This document shows, one piece after another, positions 25,582 to 35,510 of a DNA stretch of 64,000 bases. Numbering within the stretch: position 1 is the stretch's first letter; every line of letters starts with the position of its first letter. A program made the position numbers and the translations under genes. The stretch spans positions 62,001-126,000 of the forward strand of contig JBGTBY010000010.1 in assembly GCA_041749075.1 (NCBI GenBank), written 5' to 3'. The notes beneath the pieces are model-generated. The model was not told where the DNA came from. It searched no databases and saw only the letters and a list, made by a program, of their open reading frames with translations. This DNA is from CAMTWZ01 sp041749075. Its GTDB lineage: Bacteria; Bacteroidota; Rhodothermia; Balneolales; HLUCCA01.

Positions 25582-26247
25582 TTATTCCGTAAACCCACCC
25601 TTCGTCATCGCCACCGGATCCAGCGCATGCGCCAGTTCCTCACGGCTGAGCTCGGTCATTTCCAGGGCCACATCGATCAGTGCGCGGTCTTCAGCGAAGG
25701 CCTTCTTCGCGATCTTCGCGGCCAGGTGGTAGCCGATCAGCGGATTCAGCGCCGTTACCAAAATCGGATTCTTATCGATTTTCGCGCGGATGGACGCTTC
25801 ATTCACATGGATGAGCGACACCGAGATATCCGCCAAGTTGCGCGACGCCGAAGCGAGGATGCGGATGGATTCGAGCAAGTTATGCGCCACCACAGGCAAC
25901 ATCACGTTCAGCTCGAAGTTTCCGGATGCGCCGCCGATCGTGATCGTGGCATCGTTGCCGATCACCTGCGCACAGACCATCGCCATAGATTCTTCCGCCA
26001 CCGGATTCACCTTCCCAGGCATGATCGACGATCCAGGCTGCAACGCGTGAAGCTGGATTTCCCCGATTCCACTATTCGGACCCGAATTCATCCAGCGAAG
26101 ATCGTTCACGATTTTCAGCAGGCTTACGGCCAGAGTTTTGAGCTGTCCGCTCATCTCCACCGGCGCGTCGACCGTGGCTTGCGCCTCAAAATGATCCCGC
26201 GCTTCGGTGAATGGAACGCCGGTCAACTCCGCTACTTTTGCCGCGAA
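25582..26247 (-). pseudogene. Truncated second copy of fumC (C-terminal half)
   Basis: These 666 bases match 30888-31553 base for base without gaps, differing mainly at third codon positions; the encoded 222-residue C-terminal half of fumarase differs by only a few residues (for example EMTELS against EMTDLS, DHFEAQ against DHFESQ). Identity ends abruptly after CCGCGAA at 26247, where AT-rich unrelated DNA starts. The fumarase signature GSSIMPGKVNP is kept but the N-terminal half is gone, so it cannot be a working enzyme. Confidence 0.9.
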
Positions 26248-26348
26248 CTTATTTATTTGCTATTCAGGTATACTTGTACTATGTTAATGCAAATGTTTAT
26301 GACTTTACAAAGACTCATAAACATAAACACCAAAGTAAATGCCCAGAA

Positions 26349-29300
26349 ATGAAGAATCTACAATTATCGATTGTCCTCTTATTTTGTATGCCAGGATTTA
26401 TTATTGCTCAAGATTTCAATAATGAGTTTGTTTCAGTTGAATACCAAGGACAATTATTCAATTACCTACCTGGACATTACATTTTAAAAATACGTGATTT
26501 CCAAAATTTACAAGAAGTAAAAAATCAATTACAAAGAAACGGTTTCACATTAGGTCCGAATATAGGATTGAATTATTACGCTATTTCGGGCATAAATAGA
26601 ACATTTGATGAGTTATATTTGTTAAACTCATCATCATTTCGAGACTTTGGCGAGTTAATGCCGGTAACCGAAATAAGGACAGATTATATTCCAAACGACG
26701 ATTTATTTCTTGGCGACCCTTCAATGTATGACTCTTACTATGGTGCATATAATTCGCCTGGTCAATGGTACCTAAAAAATTCTGCATCAAACCCATTAGC
26801 AAATTCAATAATAGGTGCAGATAGCAAGGTTTGGCAAGCTTGGGATATTAGCACAGGTAGTGAAGACATTGTGATTGTTGTTTTTGATACAGGTATAAGC
26901 ACGGATTCAACTGGCGTTCTTAACCATCCAGACTTAAGCAATTCAAATAGAATCATTAAAGGGAGGCGCTACCTGTATACAAATAATCCGAACGATCCGT
27001 GGGGATCTGATACTTTGAATGTATCAGAAGGTTTTAACCAGAGTAACCAGCCACATGGGACATGGATGACCGGTATTATTGGAGCCGAAGCAAACAATCA
27101 TTTTGGTATTTCTGGAGTAGCACCGACCGCCAAGTTATTAATAATGAAAGTAATGAGTGATAATGGTTTCGGAGATCCATATAGCCTCCCAAAAGCAATG
27201 GATTTCGTTGTGAATTATCAACTGTCGAATCCGCATAAAAGAATAATTATTAACATGAGCATCAGTGGATACGACCAGGTTATGTCTCAGAATATCGCAG
27301 ATTTGGCATCTGATCATAACATTTTGATTGTGGGATCTGCTGGAAATACGAATTCTGATAACAGTAATTGCAATTTTATTGCCACATATCCAGGAGCCAT
27401 CGCAAGTTCAGCAAGTAATGTTATATCAACAAGTGCATCAAATCACTATGATGCGATAGTATTTAATGCACGTTGTGCAAACACAACTGGCCAAGTAACG
27501 ATAGTTGCTCCGGCTGGTACTAGTGGAGGTCCTGATTATTGTAATTTTGACTGCTCTGCAATAACTACTTCGCCAATTCAGCATTCAATTGTAAATCAAA
27601 TGCATACAAAAACTGATTATTTTGCTTTTGCCGGTAAATCCTCGGGGGCGGCGGCTCATGCATCTGGCGTGAGTGCGCTGATATGGTCCGCAAATCCTGA
27701 ACTTATACCTTCTGAGATTAAGCAGTTAATTATAGACACCGCTGACAAAGTGCCTGGGATGGGTGGTCAAAACTATCATAACCGATACGGTTACGGTAGA
27801 ATCAACGCCCTTAAAGCCGTATACCGCGCACATCGAATGAGGGTTGAGGAGGAAATGGCCTCATACAAATCCCTTGACGAGTCCGCTACGGCAACAAACC
27901 AAGGAAGACGTATTGTTCATGATGGCTCGTCATCCCACATCGTTTTCGAGTCGGGTGGAGAGATTGTCTACTTCAAACGTCTGAGTAACGGATCACTTTC
28001 CACACCAATACTTCTTTCCCAATTACAGGATACCCTGATCGGACGCAATGGCAAGCCATCCATTACCCTGAGCGGATCTACGGTTCATGTGGTCTGGCAA
28101 AAGAAACGCTACGGGTACGACGTTTACGACATCGTGCATCGATACAGCACAAACGGCGGTTCCTCGTGGAGCAGTGAGGTGTATGCAAAAGAGAGCCTGG
28201 CCCAAACGTGGGATCCCATTCCCGCTCTAGCCGGATCGGTGGTGAGCTGGTCGCCACACCTGATGCTCACCTACCGTGGTCCTGACGGAATCCATGCTCT
28301 GGTTTACAATTTCAGCACGAACCTTTTCGGTCCTTACGCCACGGGCAATTCCCTTATGCTCGCAGATACACTGGCCACAAGTCCGGCATTGGCGGCTTCA
28401 TACTACGGAAGCAACAATAAACAACATATCGCCTGGAGCGACAACGGTGCCTCCATCCGGTATTCCATGTTCACGGCAAGCAGCGGCACGTGGAGTACGC
28501 CAGTCAACCTATCATCCATCGTAAGTGGCTCGGCAAGTCACCTGACACCTAGCATCAGTGGCAACATCAACGGAAACATTCATTTGGTCTGGCATCGGAG
28601 CACGGGTAGCGGACAATACCAGAACATCATCTACCACCGACGCAAACATTCATCGGACGGAACCTGGCCCAATCAATATTCCGCGACATACTACCAATAT
28701 CAGGGAACTCCTTCCATCAAATCCGTGAATTCAACCGAAGCGATGTTGGCTTGGTCGCAACTGGTTCCATCCACACATTGCACGTACAAACAGCCTTACA
28801 ATTCAAATGGTCAATGGGGAAATATGACCCAACTTTCATGTGGCGGAGCCAGATATCCGTCTGTATCGTTGTATGGTGAAAATAGAGCCGTATGGACCTC
28901 TGGAACAGTTTTACCATCCGATATTGTGGTCAGCTCCAGCGCACTTAAAGATCAAGCGCCAAAAGAACCCACCTACATTCGCTCGATTTCATGGAAATCC
29001 GACCAATCTTCGCAAAGAATTGAATTGCTACTCGCCTCACCTTTATTGGTTGTGGACGGAGTAGAGCACTCGTTACCATGGGTCCAAGTTCATCCAGATA
29101 CCATCATTTCTAATCTGAATTTGGGTGATTATTTGCGCCCGGATCTATCTACAGTGGATGTCGACGCACTCGGTAGAGGGAATATTAGGTTCAGGGCTCA
29201 CATCTCGGCTCAGATACCCAGAGATTTAGACGGGCTTGATTTGAATGTATTCAACAATGGGCAAGCCGTACACTCGCATTCCATGGACTTTAATGGTGAC

Positions 29301-29762
29301 AAGTCTTCAATGACACTCTTTTTAGATCTACCATTGGGTTCTGTGAAAAAAGATGATTCTGTATTCATTCGACCCTCGACCGATTCAATGTTCGATCTTG
29401 CTCTGGGACATCACACGTTCGAACCTGATGGATGGGGTCGTTGGACTGGGGCCGAAACAGATGCGATACATGAAATCGCCGAATATCAAGTAGAATCTCC
29501 AACTAAATTTTCGATTGACACATATCCTAATCCATTCAACCCTACAACTCAGATTCGATTTACACTTCCCGAATCTGGTGTGACGAATCTAAAGATTTAC
29601 GACATCCTCGGCCGTCAAGTCGCTGTGATTGTAAACGGCTTGTTAGCAGCTGGAGAGCATCAGTTCACTTTCGATGCGACGGGATTGCCTTCTGGTTTGT
29701 ATCTATACAAAATAGAATCTGGCGGACAGGCGCTATCCGGCAAAATGCTGTTAGTTAAATAA
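26349..29762 (+). CDS. Secreted subtilisin-like serine protease with sorting domain
   Basis: 1137 residues from ATG 26349 with a signal peptide (MKNLQLSIVLLFCMPGFIIAQ). Peptidase S8 triad: D180 in IVVFDTG, H236 in PHGTWMTGI, S432 in KSSGAAAHASGVS (a variant of GTSMAAPHVSG); N333 is the oxyanion Asn. Residues about 550-950 form a beta-propeller-like repeat region with several WSxxV/W motifs. The C-terminus from about 1058 (YPNPFNPTTQIRF) is a FlgD-Ig/type IX-like sorting domain. The protease half is much richer in A+T than the propeller half, suggesting a mosaic gene. It lies between two fumC copies. Confidence 0.9.
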   Translation: MKNLQLSIVLLFCMPGFIIAQDFNNEFVSVEYQGQLFNYLPGHYILKIRDFQNLQEVKNQLQRNGFTLGPNIGLNYYAISGINRTFDELYLLNSSSFRDFGELMPVTEIRTDYIPNDDLFLGDPSMYDSYYGAYNSPGQWYLKNSASNPLANSIIGADSKVWQAWDISTGSEDIVIVVFDTGISTDSTGVLNHPDLSNSNRIIKGRRYLYTNNPNDPWGSDTLNVSEGFNQSNQPHGTWMTGIIGAEANNHFGISGVAPTAKLLIMKVMSDNGFGDPYSLPKAMDFVVNYQLSNPHKRIIINMSISGYDQVMSQNIADLASDHNILIVGSAGNTNSDNSNCNFIATYPGAIASSASNVISTSASNHYDAIVFNARCANTTGQVTIVAPAGTSGGPDYCNFDCSAITTSPIQHSIVNQMHTKTDYFAFAGKSSGAAAHASGVSALIWSANPELIPSEIKQLIIDTADKVPGMGGQNYHNRYGYGRINALKAVYRAHRMRVEEEMASYKSLDESATATNQGRRIVHDGSSSHIVFESGGEIVYFKRLSNGSLSTPILLSQLQDTLIGRNGKPSITLSGSTVHVVWQKKRYGYDVYDIVHRYSTNGGSSWSSEVYAKESLAQTWDPIPALAGSVVSWSPHLMLTYRGPDGIHALVYNFSTNLFGPYATGNSLMLADTLATSPALAASYYGSNNKQHIAWSDNGASIRYSMFTASSGTWSTPVNLSSIVSGSASHLTPSISGNINGNIHLVWHRSTGSGQYQNIIYHRRKHSSDGTWPNQYSATYYQYQGTPSIKSVNSTEAMLAWSQLVPSTHCTYKQPYNSNGQWGNMTQLSCGGARYPSVSLYGENRAVWTSGTVLPSDIVVSSSALKDQAPKEPTYIRSISWKSDQSSQRIELLLASPLLVVDGVEHSLPWVQVHPDTIISNLNLGDYLRPDLSTVDVDALGRGNIRFRAHISAQIPRDLDGLDLNVFNNGQAVHSHSMDFNGDKSSMTLFLDLPLGSVKKDDSVFIRPSTDSMFDLALGHHTFEPDGWGRWTGAETDAIHEIAEYQVESPTKFSIDTYPNPFNPTTQIRFTLPESGVTNLKIYDILGRQVAVIVNGLLAAGEHQFTFDATGLPSGLYLYKIESGGQALSGKMLLVK

Positions 29763-29778
29763 TGACGGAGGTCAACCT

Positions 29779-30831
29779 ATGAAATATTCAATTTTCTTAC
29801 TGTTAACCGTGCTAGCCCCTTGGGTTTACCAGCCTCTAAGCGCCCAATCCCCTCACCAAGTGTATGATTTGCGGCCAGGTGTGGAGCGATTGTTCGACAA
29901 CTGCCTGAATTTCCCACCCTATTCGGAGTGCCGGCTAGGCGACGCGCAACTTTGGTTAGAACGTGTGTTAGGGGATGTTGCGATGAGTGGAAAAACCTAT
30001 GCGAGTGTCCAGTACAACAAGATTTTAGAGGGATCGCGACCATTTTATATCCCCTACGATACGCTTTTCTATCGCGTGGATGGCCAAAAGCTGTTTCGAT
30101 GGGTGGATGGCGTAGATCGGTTGTTGTATGATTTTTCGATCACGAAAGGCGGATCCATAGACGATATCCAGCACGAAAGTCCGGGCTATTACGCCCCTCA
30201 CATGAGTGACATCACACTGAAAGCCGATTATCGAGTGCTGTTTCCTGAAGGAGAAGCCTATCGAATGCTTTTCGGCGATGATAGTGCCACTACTGAGATT
30301 GATTCCATCACATTTGTGAACGATTACCTTTCCTCGCAAGCCGCATTCCTTGATTTGGATCATTGGTCGCTTCCGTTCAAGAATATGCCAGACGAAGGAC
30401 CTCCATCCACGTTCTTGTACATCGAGAGATTCGGTTTGGTGCTAACGCCCTTCGCTGAAACAAATGCATTGATGCTCGCTTTCAAATCGCATGATGGGGT
30501 ATCATTTGGAGCTCGAGTGGAATACCTCACGCCAACCAATCTTGAGACTTCGGTAACGGATGTTGCAAAATCAATTGAGCTTTTTCCTGCATACCCCAAT
30601 CCGTTCAATCCAACCACTCAAATCCGATTCACAATCCCTGAATCCGGATGGGTACAACTGACGGTCCATGACATTCTTGGACGGGAAGTCGCCATTTTAG
30701 TGAACGGCATTCTTCCCGCCGGTGAGCATCAATCCAGCTTCGATGCGTCTAACTTGTCTAGCGGTGTCTTTCTCTACAGCTTGCGGGCAGGCAACACGGT
30801 TCTCACAGGAAAACTCCTGCTCGTCCGCTGA
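29779..30831 (+). CDS. Secreted protein with C-terminal sorting domain
   Basis: 350 residues. Signal peptide to about residue 23 (LSAQ), then an unrecognised 230-residue region with acidic and aromatic residues, then from about 272 YPNPFNPTTQIRFTIPESG and a typical DILGREVA...LPAGEHQ...SGVFLY Ig-like sorting domain, close to that of the preceding protease. GGAGG ahead of ATG 29779 is a good ribosome site. Sixteen bases after the protease gene; probably co-transcribed and exported by the same route. Confidence 0.85.
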   Translation: MKYSIFLLLTVLAPWVYQPLSAQSPHQVYDLRPGVERLFDNCLNFPPYSECRLGDAQLWLERVLGDVAMSGKTYASVQYNKILEGSRPFYIPYDTLFYRVDGQKLFRWVDGVDRLLYDFSITKGGSIDDIQHESPGYYAPHMSDITLKADYRVLFPEGEAYRMLFGDDSATTEIDSITFVNDYLSSQAAFLDLDHWSLPFKNMPDEGPPSTFLYIERFGLVLTPFAETNALMLAFKSHDGVSFGARVEYLTPTNLETSVTDVAKSIELFPAYPNPFNPTTQIRFTIPESGWVQLTVHDILGREVAILVNGILPAGEHQSSFDASNLSSGVFLYSLRAGNTVLTGKLLLVR

Positions 30832-30841
30832 TTCATCCAAA

Positions 30842-30858
30842 GGCGGATGCGATCCGCC
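30842..30858. repeat. REP-like palindrome, copy 3
   Basis: GGCGGAT-GCG-ATCCGCC, 7-base arms, followed by CTTAC as in copy 2. A further hairpin-forming stretch, CCGAGGGCTGAAGCCATCGG near 30867-30886, sits between it and the fumC stop and could end fumC transcription. Confidence 0.65.
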
Positions 30859-30887
30859 CTTACCTCCCGAGGGCTGAAGCCATCGGC

Positions 30888-32273
30888 TTATTCCGTAAAC
30901 CCACCCTTCGTCATCGCTACCGGATCCAGCGCGTGCGCCAGTTCTTCCCGGCTGAGATCGGTCATCTCCAGGGCCACATCGATCAGCGCGCGGTCTTCAG
31001 CGAAGGCTTTCTTCGCGATCTTCGCGGCCAGATCGTAGCCGATCAGCGGATTCAGCGCCGTCACCAGAATCGGATTCTTATCGATTTTCGCGCGGATGGA
31101 GGCTTCATTCACATGGATGAGCGACACTGAGATATCCGCCAAGTTGCGAGAGGCCGACGCGAGGATGCGGATGGATTCGAGCAAGTTATGCGCCACTACC
31201 GGCAACATCACGTTCAGTTCGAAGTTTCCGGATGCGCCGCCGATCGTGATGGTAGCATCGTTGCCGATCACCTGCGCGCACACCATCGCCATCGATTCTT
31301 CCGCCACCGGATTGACCTTCCCAGGCATGATCGACGATCCAGGCTGCAATGCGTGAAGCTGGATTTCCCCGATGCCGCTGTTCGGACCCGAATTCATCCA
31401 GCGAAGATCGTTCACAATCTTCAGAAGACTCACGGCCAAGGTTTTGAGCTGACCGCTCATCTCCACCGGCGCGTCGACCGTGGCTTGCGACTCAAAATGA
31501 TCCCGCGCTTCGGTGAACGGAACGCCAGTCAGCTCCGCCACTTTTGCCGCGAAACGTGCTCCGAATTCCGGATGCGTATTGATGCCGGTTCCTACCGCGG
31601 TTCCGCCCTGAGGCAGTTCTTGAATGCGGGGCAAGGTCGACTCTACACGCGCGATCCCCAATTCCACCTGACGCGCATAGCCGCCAAATACTTGTCCGAA
31701 TGTCACCGGCATCGCATCCATCAAGTGGGTACGTCCGGTTTTCACAACGTTCGAGTACTCCGTTCCCTTCGCCACGATGGCCGCATGCAAATGACTCAAC
31801 GCCGGAATGAGCGTGCCACGCGCTTCCACAGCCGCTGCGATGCGGATGGCGGTCGGAATGGCGTCGTTCGAGCTCTGACCGAAGTTCACATGGTCGTTCG
31901 GATGCACTTTCAATCCGGTCATCTCGGTCGCACGCGAGGCAATCACTTCGTTCGCGTTCATGTTCGTGGACGTTCCCGAACCGGTCTGGAAAATATCGAT
32001 CGGAAAATGAGAATCCAGCTTGCCGTCGATCACCTCTTGTGATGCACCGACGATGGCATCGGCGATGGCCGCATCCAGCAAACCAAGATCTTTATTCACC
32101 ATGGCGGCGGCTTGCTTCACATAGCCGAGGGCTTTGATGAACGATCGACCGAAAGTGATGCCGCTGATCGGGAAATTCTCGACCGCGCGTTGGGTTTGGG
32201 CTTTGTAATAGGCGTTCTTGGGGACCTTGACATCCCCCATCGAATCTTTCTCGATTCGGAATTCTGTAGACAT
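30888..32273 (-). CDS. fumC: Class II fumarate hydratase
   Basis: 461 residues, normal length. Catalyses fumarate to malate in the TCA cycle. The superfamily signature GSSIMPGKVNP is intact, as are TSTNMNANEV near 100 and GRTHLMDAMP near 185 that build the active site. The start lies one base after the stop of the upstream E1 gene, so both are probably in one transcript. Its 3' half is duplicated at 25582-26247. Confidence 0.97.
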   Translation of the reverse strand: MSTEFRIEKDSMGDVKVPKNAYYKAQTQRAVENFPISGITFGRSFIKALGYVKQAAAMVNKDLGLLDAAIADAIVGASQEVIDGKLDSHFPIDIFQTGSGTSTNMNANEVIASRATEMTGLKVHPNDHVNFGQSSNDAIPTAIRIAAAVEARGTLIPALSHLHAAIVAKGTEYSNVVKTGRTHLMDAMPVTFGQVFGGYARQVELGIARVESTLPRIQELPQGGTAVGTGINTHPEFGARFAAKVAELTGVPFTEARDHFESQATVDAPVEMSGQLKTLAVSLLKIVNDLRWMNSGPNSGIGEIQLHALQPGSSIMPGKVNPVAEESMAMVCAQVIGNDATITIGGASGNFELNVMLPVVAHNLLESIRILASASRNLADISVSLIHVNEASIRAKIDKNPILVTALNPLIGYDLAAKIAKKAFAEDRALIDVALEMTDLSREELAHALDPVAMTKGGFTE

Positions 32274-32274
32274 G

Positions 32275-34347
32275 TCAGTAGTTGATTAAATCGGTTAGCG
32301 CAGTGCGGATTTTTTCATCATTCGGCAGGACAAAATCCTCCATCGGCGCAGCGAACGGGATGTAAGAATATTTACCGGCGACCCGCTTTACCGGAGCGTC
32401 CAGCCATTCAAATGCTTTATCGGCGATTTGAGCGGCGATTTCCGCTCCCAGGCCGAGAAATTCGACATCTTCGTAGAGACACAGCACGCGGCCGGTCTTT
32501 TTCACGGACGTCAGAACCGTCTCCATATCCAATGGATAGATCGTGCGGAGATCGATCACTTCCAGCTCCACGCCTTCTTTGGCCCATTCTTTTGCGGCAA
32601 CCAGCGCTTTCTGAACCATCGCACCATAGGTCACGATCGTTGCCGTACTCCCTTCACGCACAATGTTGGCTTTTCCGATTTCGACCAGATACTCGCTATC
32701 CGGCTCCGGGGATTTCGCAAAGCCTTGACGATACAAGGACTTATGCTCGAGGAACATCACCGGATCATCACTGCGGATGGCGGTTTTAAGCAATCCCTTC
32801 GCATCGGCCGCATTGCTCGGCATCACGATCTTGTAACCCGGGATGTGAGAGAAAAACGTCTCGATGTTCTGCGAATGACACAATCCGCCATGGATGTAGC
32901 CACCGATCGGAACGCGGATCACCATCGGACATCCGAATTGGTTATGCGAACGATATCTCAACGTCGGGACCTGGTTCCGAAGCTGCTGCATCGCCGGCCA
33001 GATGTAATCACCGAATTGGATTTCGACAACGGGTTTATAGCCCTGCACCGATAAGCCACAAGCGGTTCCGATGATGGACGCTTCGGCGATCGGAGAATTG
33101 TAACAACGCTCATATCCGAATTTATCGGTGAGTCCACGCGTGGCAGTGAACACACCACCCTTGCTACCGGCCACATCCTCACCGAACACGATCACATTCG
33201 CATCGCGCTCCATTTCTTCGAACATCGCGTGATTGATCGCATCAATCATCACAACGGGTTCGCCGGATGGCTTGGATGCCTCATAATCGAGACCTAACTC
33301 CTTTTCGGAATACACGAACCGCAGTCCGTCCTCCGGTTTTGGATCATCCTGGGCCAAGCACCATTCGGTGTCTTCATCCACTTGCTTTTTGACATCATTT
33401 TTGATGATATCCAACTCGGTTTCGGTCGCCATCCCCGCTTCGATCAGGGCTTCGCCCAATTTCGCGATGGGATCGTGCTGGGCGTCGCGCTCGAGTTCAT
33501 CGGCCGTGCGGTATTTGCGATGGTCGTCTGAGCTGGAATGAGGAAGCAAGCGAACCACGTGCGCATGCACGAGAACCGGACCTTTTCCGGCACGGGCGTA
33601 GGCCACGGCGGCTTCCATCGCGGCATAGGACTGCAAATAATCGGTTCCATCCACTTCGAAGATCTTCAGATCCTGAAATCCAGCTACCGTTTTTGAAATG
33701 CTTTGATTGCTGGTTTGCTGATGGATGGGGACACTGATCGCATACTTGTTATCCTGAACCACGATCACCAAAGGCGCTTTGTCGCGTGTGGCCCAGTTCA
33801 GCATTTCGAAGAAATAACCTTCGGATGTCCCCCCATCACCAGACGACACATACACCACTTCATCTTTGCCACGGAGTTTCGCACCTTGCGCCAAACCGAG
33901 AGCAGGTAGATAATTCGCTCCAAGTGCGCTGGACACCGTAAAGATGTTCAACTCCTTTGAGTTGAAGTGCGAGGGCATCTGTTTTCCGTGCGAAGTATCG
34001 GTCACTTTTGACAAATGAGCGGACAGCAGATCGCGTGCGGTCATTCCAAAACCAAGTGCTAGACTCATGTCCCGATAATATGGACAGGCCCAATCGTGAC
34101 CGGGTTTCATGGTGGCTGCGGCGGCGAGCTGGATGGCCTCGTGGCCGGCGCATCCGATATGGAAAAATCCTTTGTTCTGCTTCAGCAGGATAAGCATCTT
34201 CTCATCCAAACGTCTGGACACGTGCATCGTACGATACACATTCAGAAGTTGCTGTTTTTTAAGCTTTTTGATGGAGGTCGGCTTGATCGAAAACGGGGTG
34301 TTTTCAGGTGCCAGACTCTCGAGTTGCGACGGCATTTGTAGGGGCAT
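32275..34347 (-). CDS. 2-oxoacid dehydrogenase E1, alpha and beta fused
   Basis: 690 residues. The N-terminal half is an E1-alpha with the thiamine diphosphate motif GDGGTSEGYFFEML...QDN, the C-terminal half an E1-beta starting DAINHAMFEEMERD and containing VFGEDVAGSKGG. Fused alpha-beta E1 chains of this type are usually annotated as branched-chain 2-oxoacid or pyruvate dehydrogenase E1. The substrate is not decided by sequence and no E2/E3 gene is adjacent. Upstream of fumC by one base. Confidence 0.9.
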   Translation of the reverse strand: MPLQMPSQLESLAPENTPFSIKPTSIKKLKKQQLLNVYRTMHVSRRLDEKMLILLKQNKGFFHIGCAGHEAIQLAAAATMKPGHDWACPYYRDMSLALGFGMTARDLLSAHLSKVTDTSHGKQMPSHFNSKELNIFTVSSALGANYLPALGLAQGAKLRGKDEVVYVSSGDGGTSEGYFFEMLNWATRDKAPLVIVVQDNKYAISVPIHQQTSNQSISKTVAGFQDLKIFEVDGTDYLQSYAAMEAAVAYARAGKGPVLVHAHVVRLLPHSSSDDHRKYRTADELERDAQHDPIAKLGEALIEAGMATETELDIIKNDVKKQVDEDTEWCLAQDDPKPEDGLRFVYSEKELGLDYEASKPSGEPVVMIDAINHAMFEEMERDANVIVFGEDVAGSKGGVFTATRGLTDKFGYERCYNSPIAEASIIGTACGLSVQGYKPVVEIQFGDYIWPAMQQLRNQVPTLRYRSHNQFGCPMVIRVPIGGYIHGGLCHSQNIETFFSHIPGYKIVMPSNAADAKGLLKTAIRSDDPVMFLEHKSLYRQGFAKSPEPDSEYLVEIGKANIVREGSTATIVTYGAMVQKALVAAKEWAKEGVELEVIDLRTIYPLDMETVLTSVKKTGRVLCLYEDVEFLGLGAEIAAQIADKAFEWLDAPVKRVAGKYSYIPFAAPMEDFVLPNDEKIRTALTDLINY

Positions 34348-34394
34348 GAACTTTGGGTTTCACCACGTTTCTCTTACCCCAAAAGGTAACCATT

Positions 34395-35510
34395 TCAGAC
34401 CATTTTTTTATAGGTCCGATACCGTTTATCGAGTTTCGCACCCATCCGTTCCGCCACATTGATCATGCCTACATTCGTCTCAAGAAGCCATGATAGCTCC
34501 GACGATTGGTAGCCTTGGGCTAAGCCGTTTTTGAGCCCTTCCAGAATCACGAACGAATCCACGCCCTTGCCATGATACTCCGGGAGTACCCCCATCAGAG
34601 CGGTGCGCATCGTTTTAAGCTTCTTCCGACCGTACAACAATTTGATGAAGCCGGTCGGAAATAGGTTTCCACCCATTTTCTTCAGCAGAACGTTGTAATC
34701 GGGTAAGGAAATCGCAAAGGCGATAGGTTTTCCGTTGTCTTCGGCGATGTGCGCGAAATCGAAATCGATCAACAGTTTCAGATCGGCAGCCAAGTGTGCG
34801 AATTCTTCTTTCGATAACGGCGCGAAACCCCAGTTCTTGGACCAAGCCTGGTTGAAGATGTCGCCGATGATGAGCGCTTCTTTCTTGAAATTGCGTTTGT
34901 TCACCGCACGTGCGCTGAGCGTTGGATAGCGACGGCGGACCAACGCATTCCCTCTCTCGATATGCTCCAAATCCAGATTTTCGCGCGTGAGCAAATAGGC
35001 CAGCAAATCGACTTCCTTCTCATATCCGGCGGCCGTCACCAACTTATCATAATACGGCTTGGTGTATGGCATGAGGATGGTCGGGTCGCGGTCGAATCCT
35101 TCAATCAGAAATCCCATCTCTCCCATCATGTTCGGACTCATCGGACCGATCACGCGATCCAGATTTCGTGTCTTGGCCCAGTCTTCGACGATGCGGAACA
35201 TCAGATCCACAACTTGCTGATCGTCAATCGACTCGAAAAACCCGAAAAACGCCGCGTTTTCGCCGGAATGTTGGATGTAGGAATTGCTTTTGATGACGGC
35301 TACGCGTCCGACCACAATCCCATCACGCTCAGCCAAAAAGTAGTCGGCTTCGGCGTTATTGAAAAAAGGATGCTTCTCACGATCGAGAAGATCCTTGATC
35401 ATCATGCGAAGCGGCGGTACCCAATGCGTGTCAGTTGCATACAACGTATATGGGAATTCAACAAAGGTGTTGAGTTCCGCTTTCGTTGAAACGACACGTA
35501 TTCCGTTCAT
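34395..35510 (-). CDS. GNAT-like N-acyltransferase, possible bacterial ceramide synthase
   Basis: 371 residues. The N-terminal segment WVPPLRMMIKDLLDREKHPFF and GPMSPNMMGEMGFLIEGFD, and the C-terminal GNAT motif MGVLPEYHGKGVDSFVILEG, mark a double-GNAT family often annotated only as N-acetyltransferase. It overlaps the serine palmitoyltransferase gene by 4 bases. In Caulobacter a GNAT-type protein near spt acts as ceramide synthase (bCerS); whether this gene is its ortholog I infer from context and length only. Acylation of a sphinganine-type amine is the proposed role. Confidence 0.7.
   Translation of the reverse strand: MNGIRVVSTKAELNTFVEFPYTLYATDTHWVPPLRMMIKDLLDREKHPFFNNAEADYFLAERDGIVVGRVAVIKSNSYIQHSGENAAFFGFFESIDDQQVVDLMFRIVEDWAKTRNLDRVIGPMSPNMMGEMGFLIEGFDRDPTILMPYTKPYYDKLVTAAGYEKEVDLLAYLLTRENLDLEHIERGNALVRRRYPTLSARAVNKRNFKKEALIIGDIFNQAWSKNWGFAPLSKEEFAHLAADLKLLIDFDFAHIAEDNGKPIAFAISLPDYNVLLKKMGGNLFPTGFIKLLYGRKKLKTMRTALMGVLPEYHGKGVDSFVILEGLKNGLAQGYQSSELSWLLETNVGMINVAERMGAKLDKRYRTYKKMV

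Noticed and set aside
25531..26352. Plus-strand frame over the truncated fumC copy
   Set aside because: It is the antisense of fumC coding sequence; an equivalent frame exists opposite the intact fumC.
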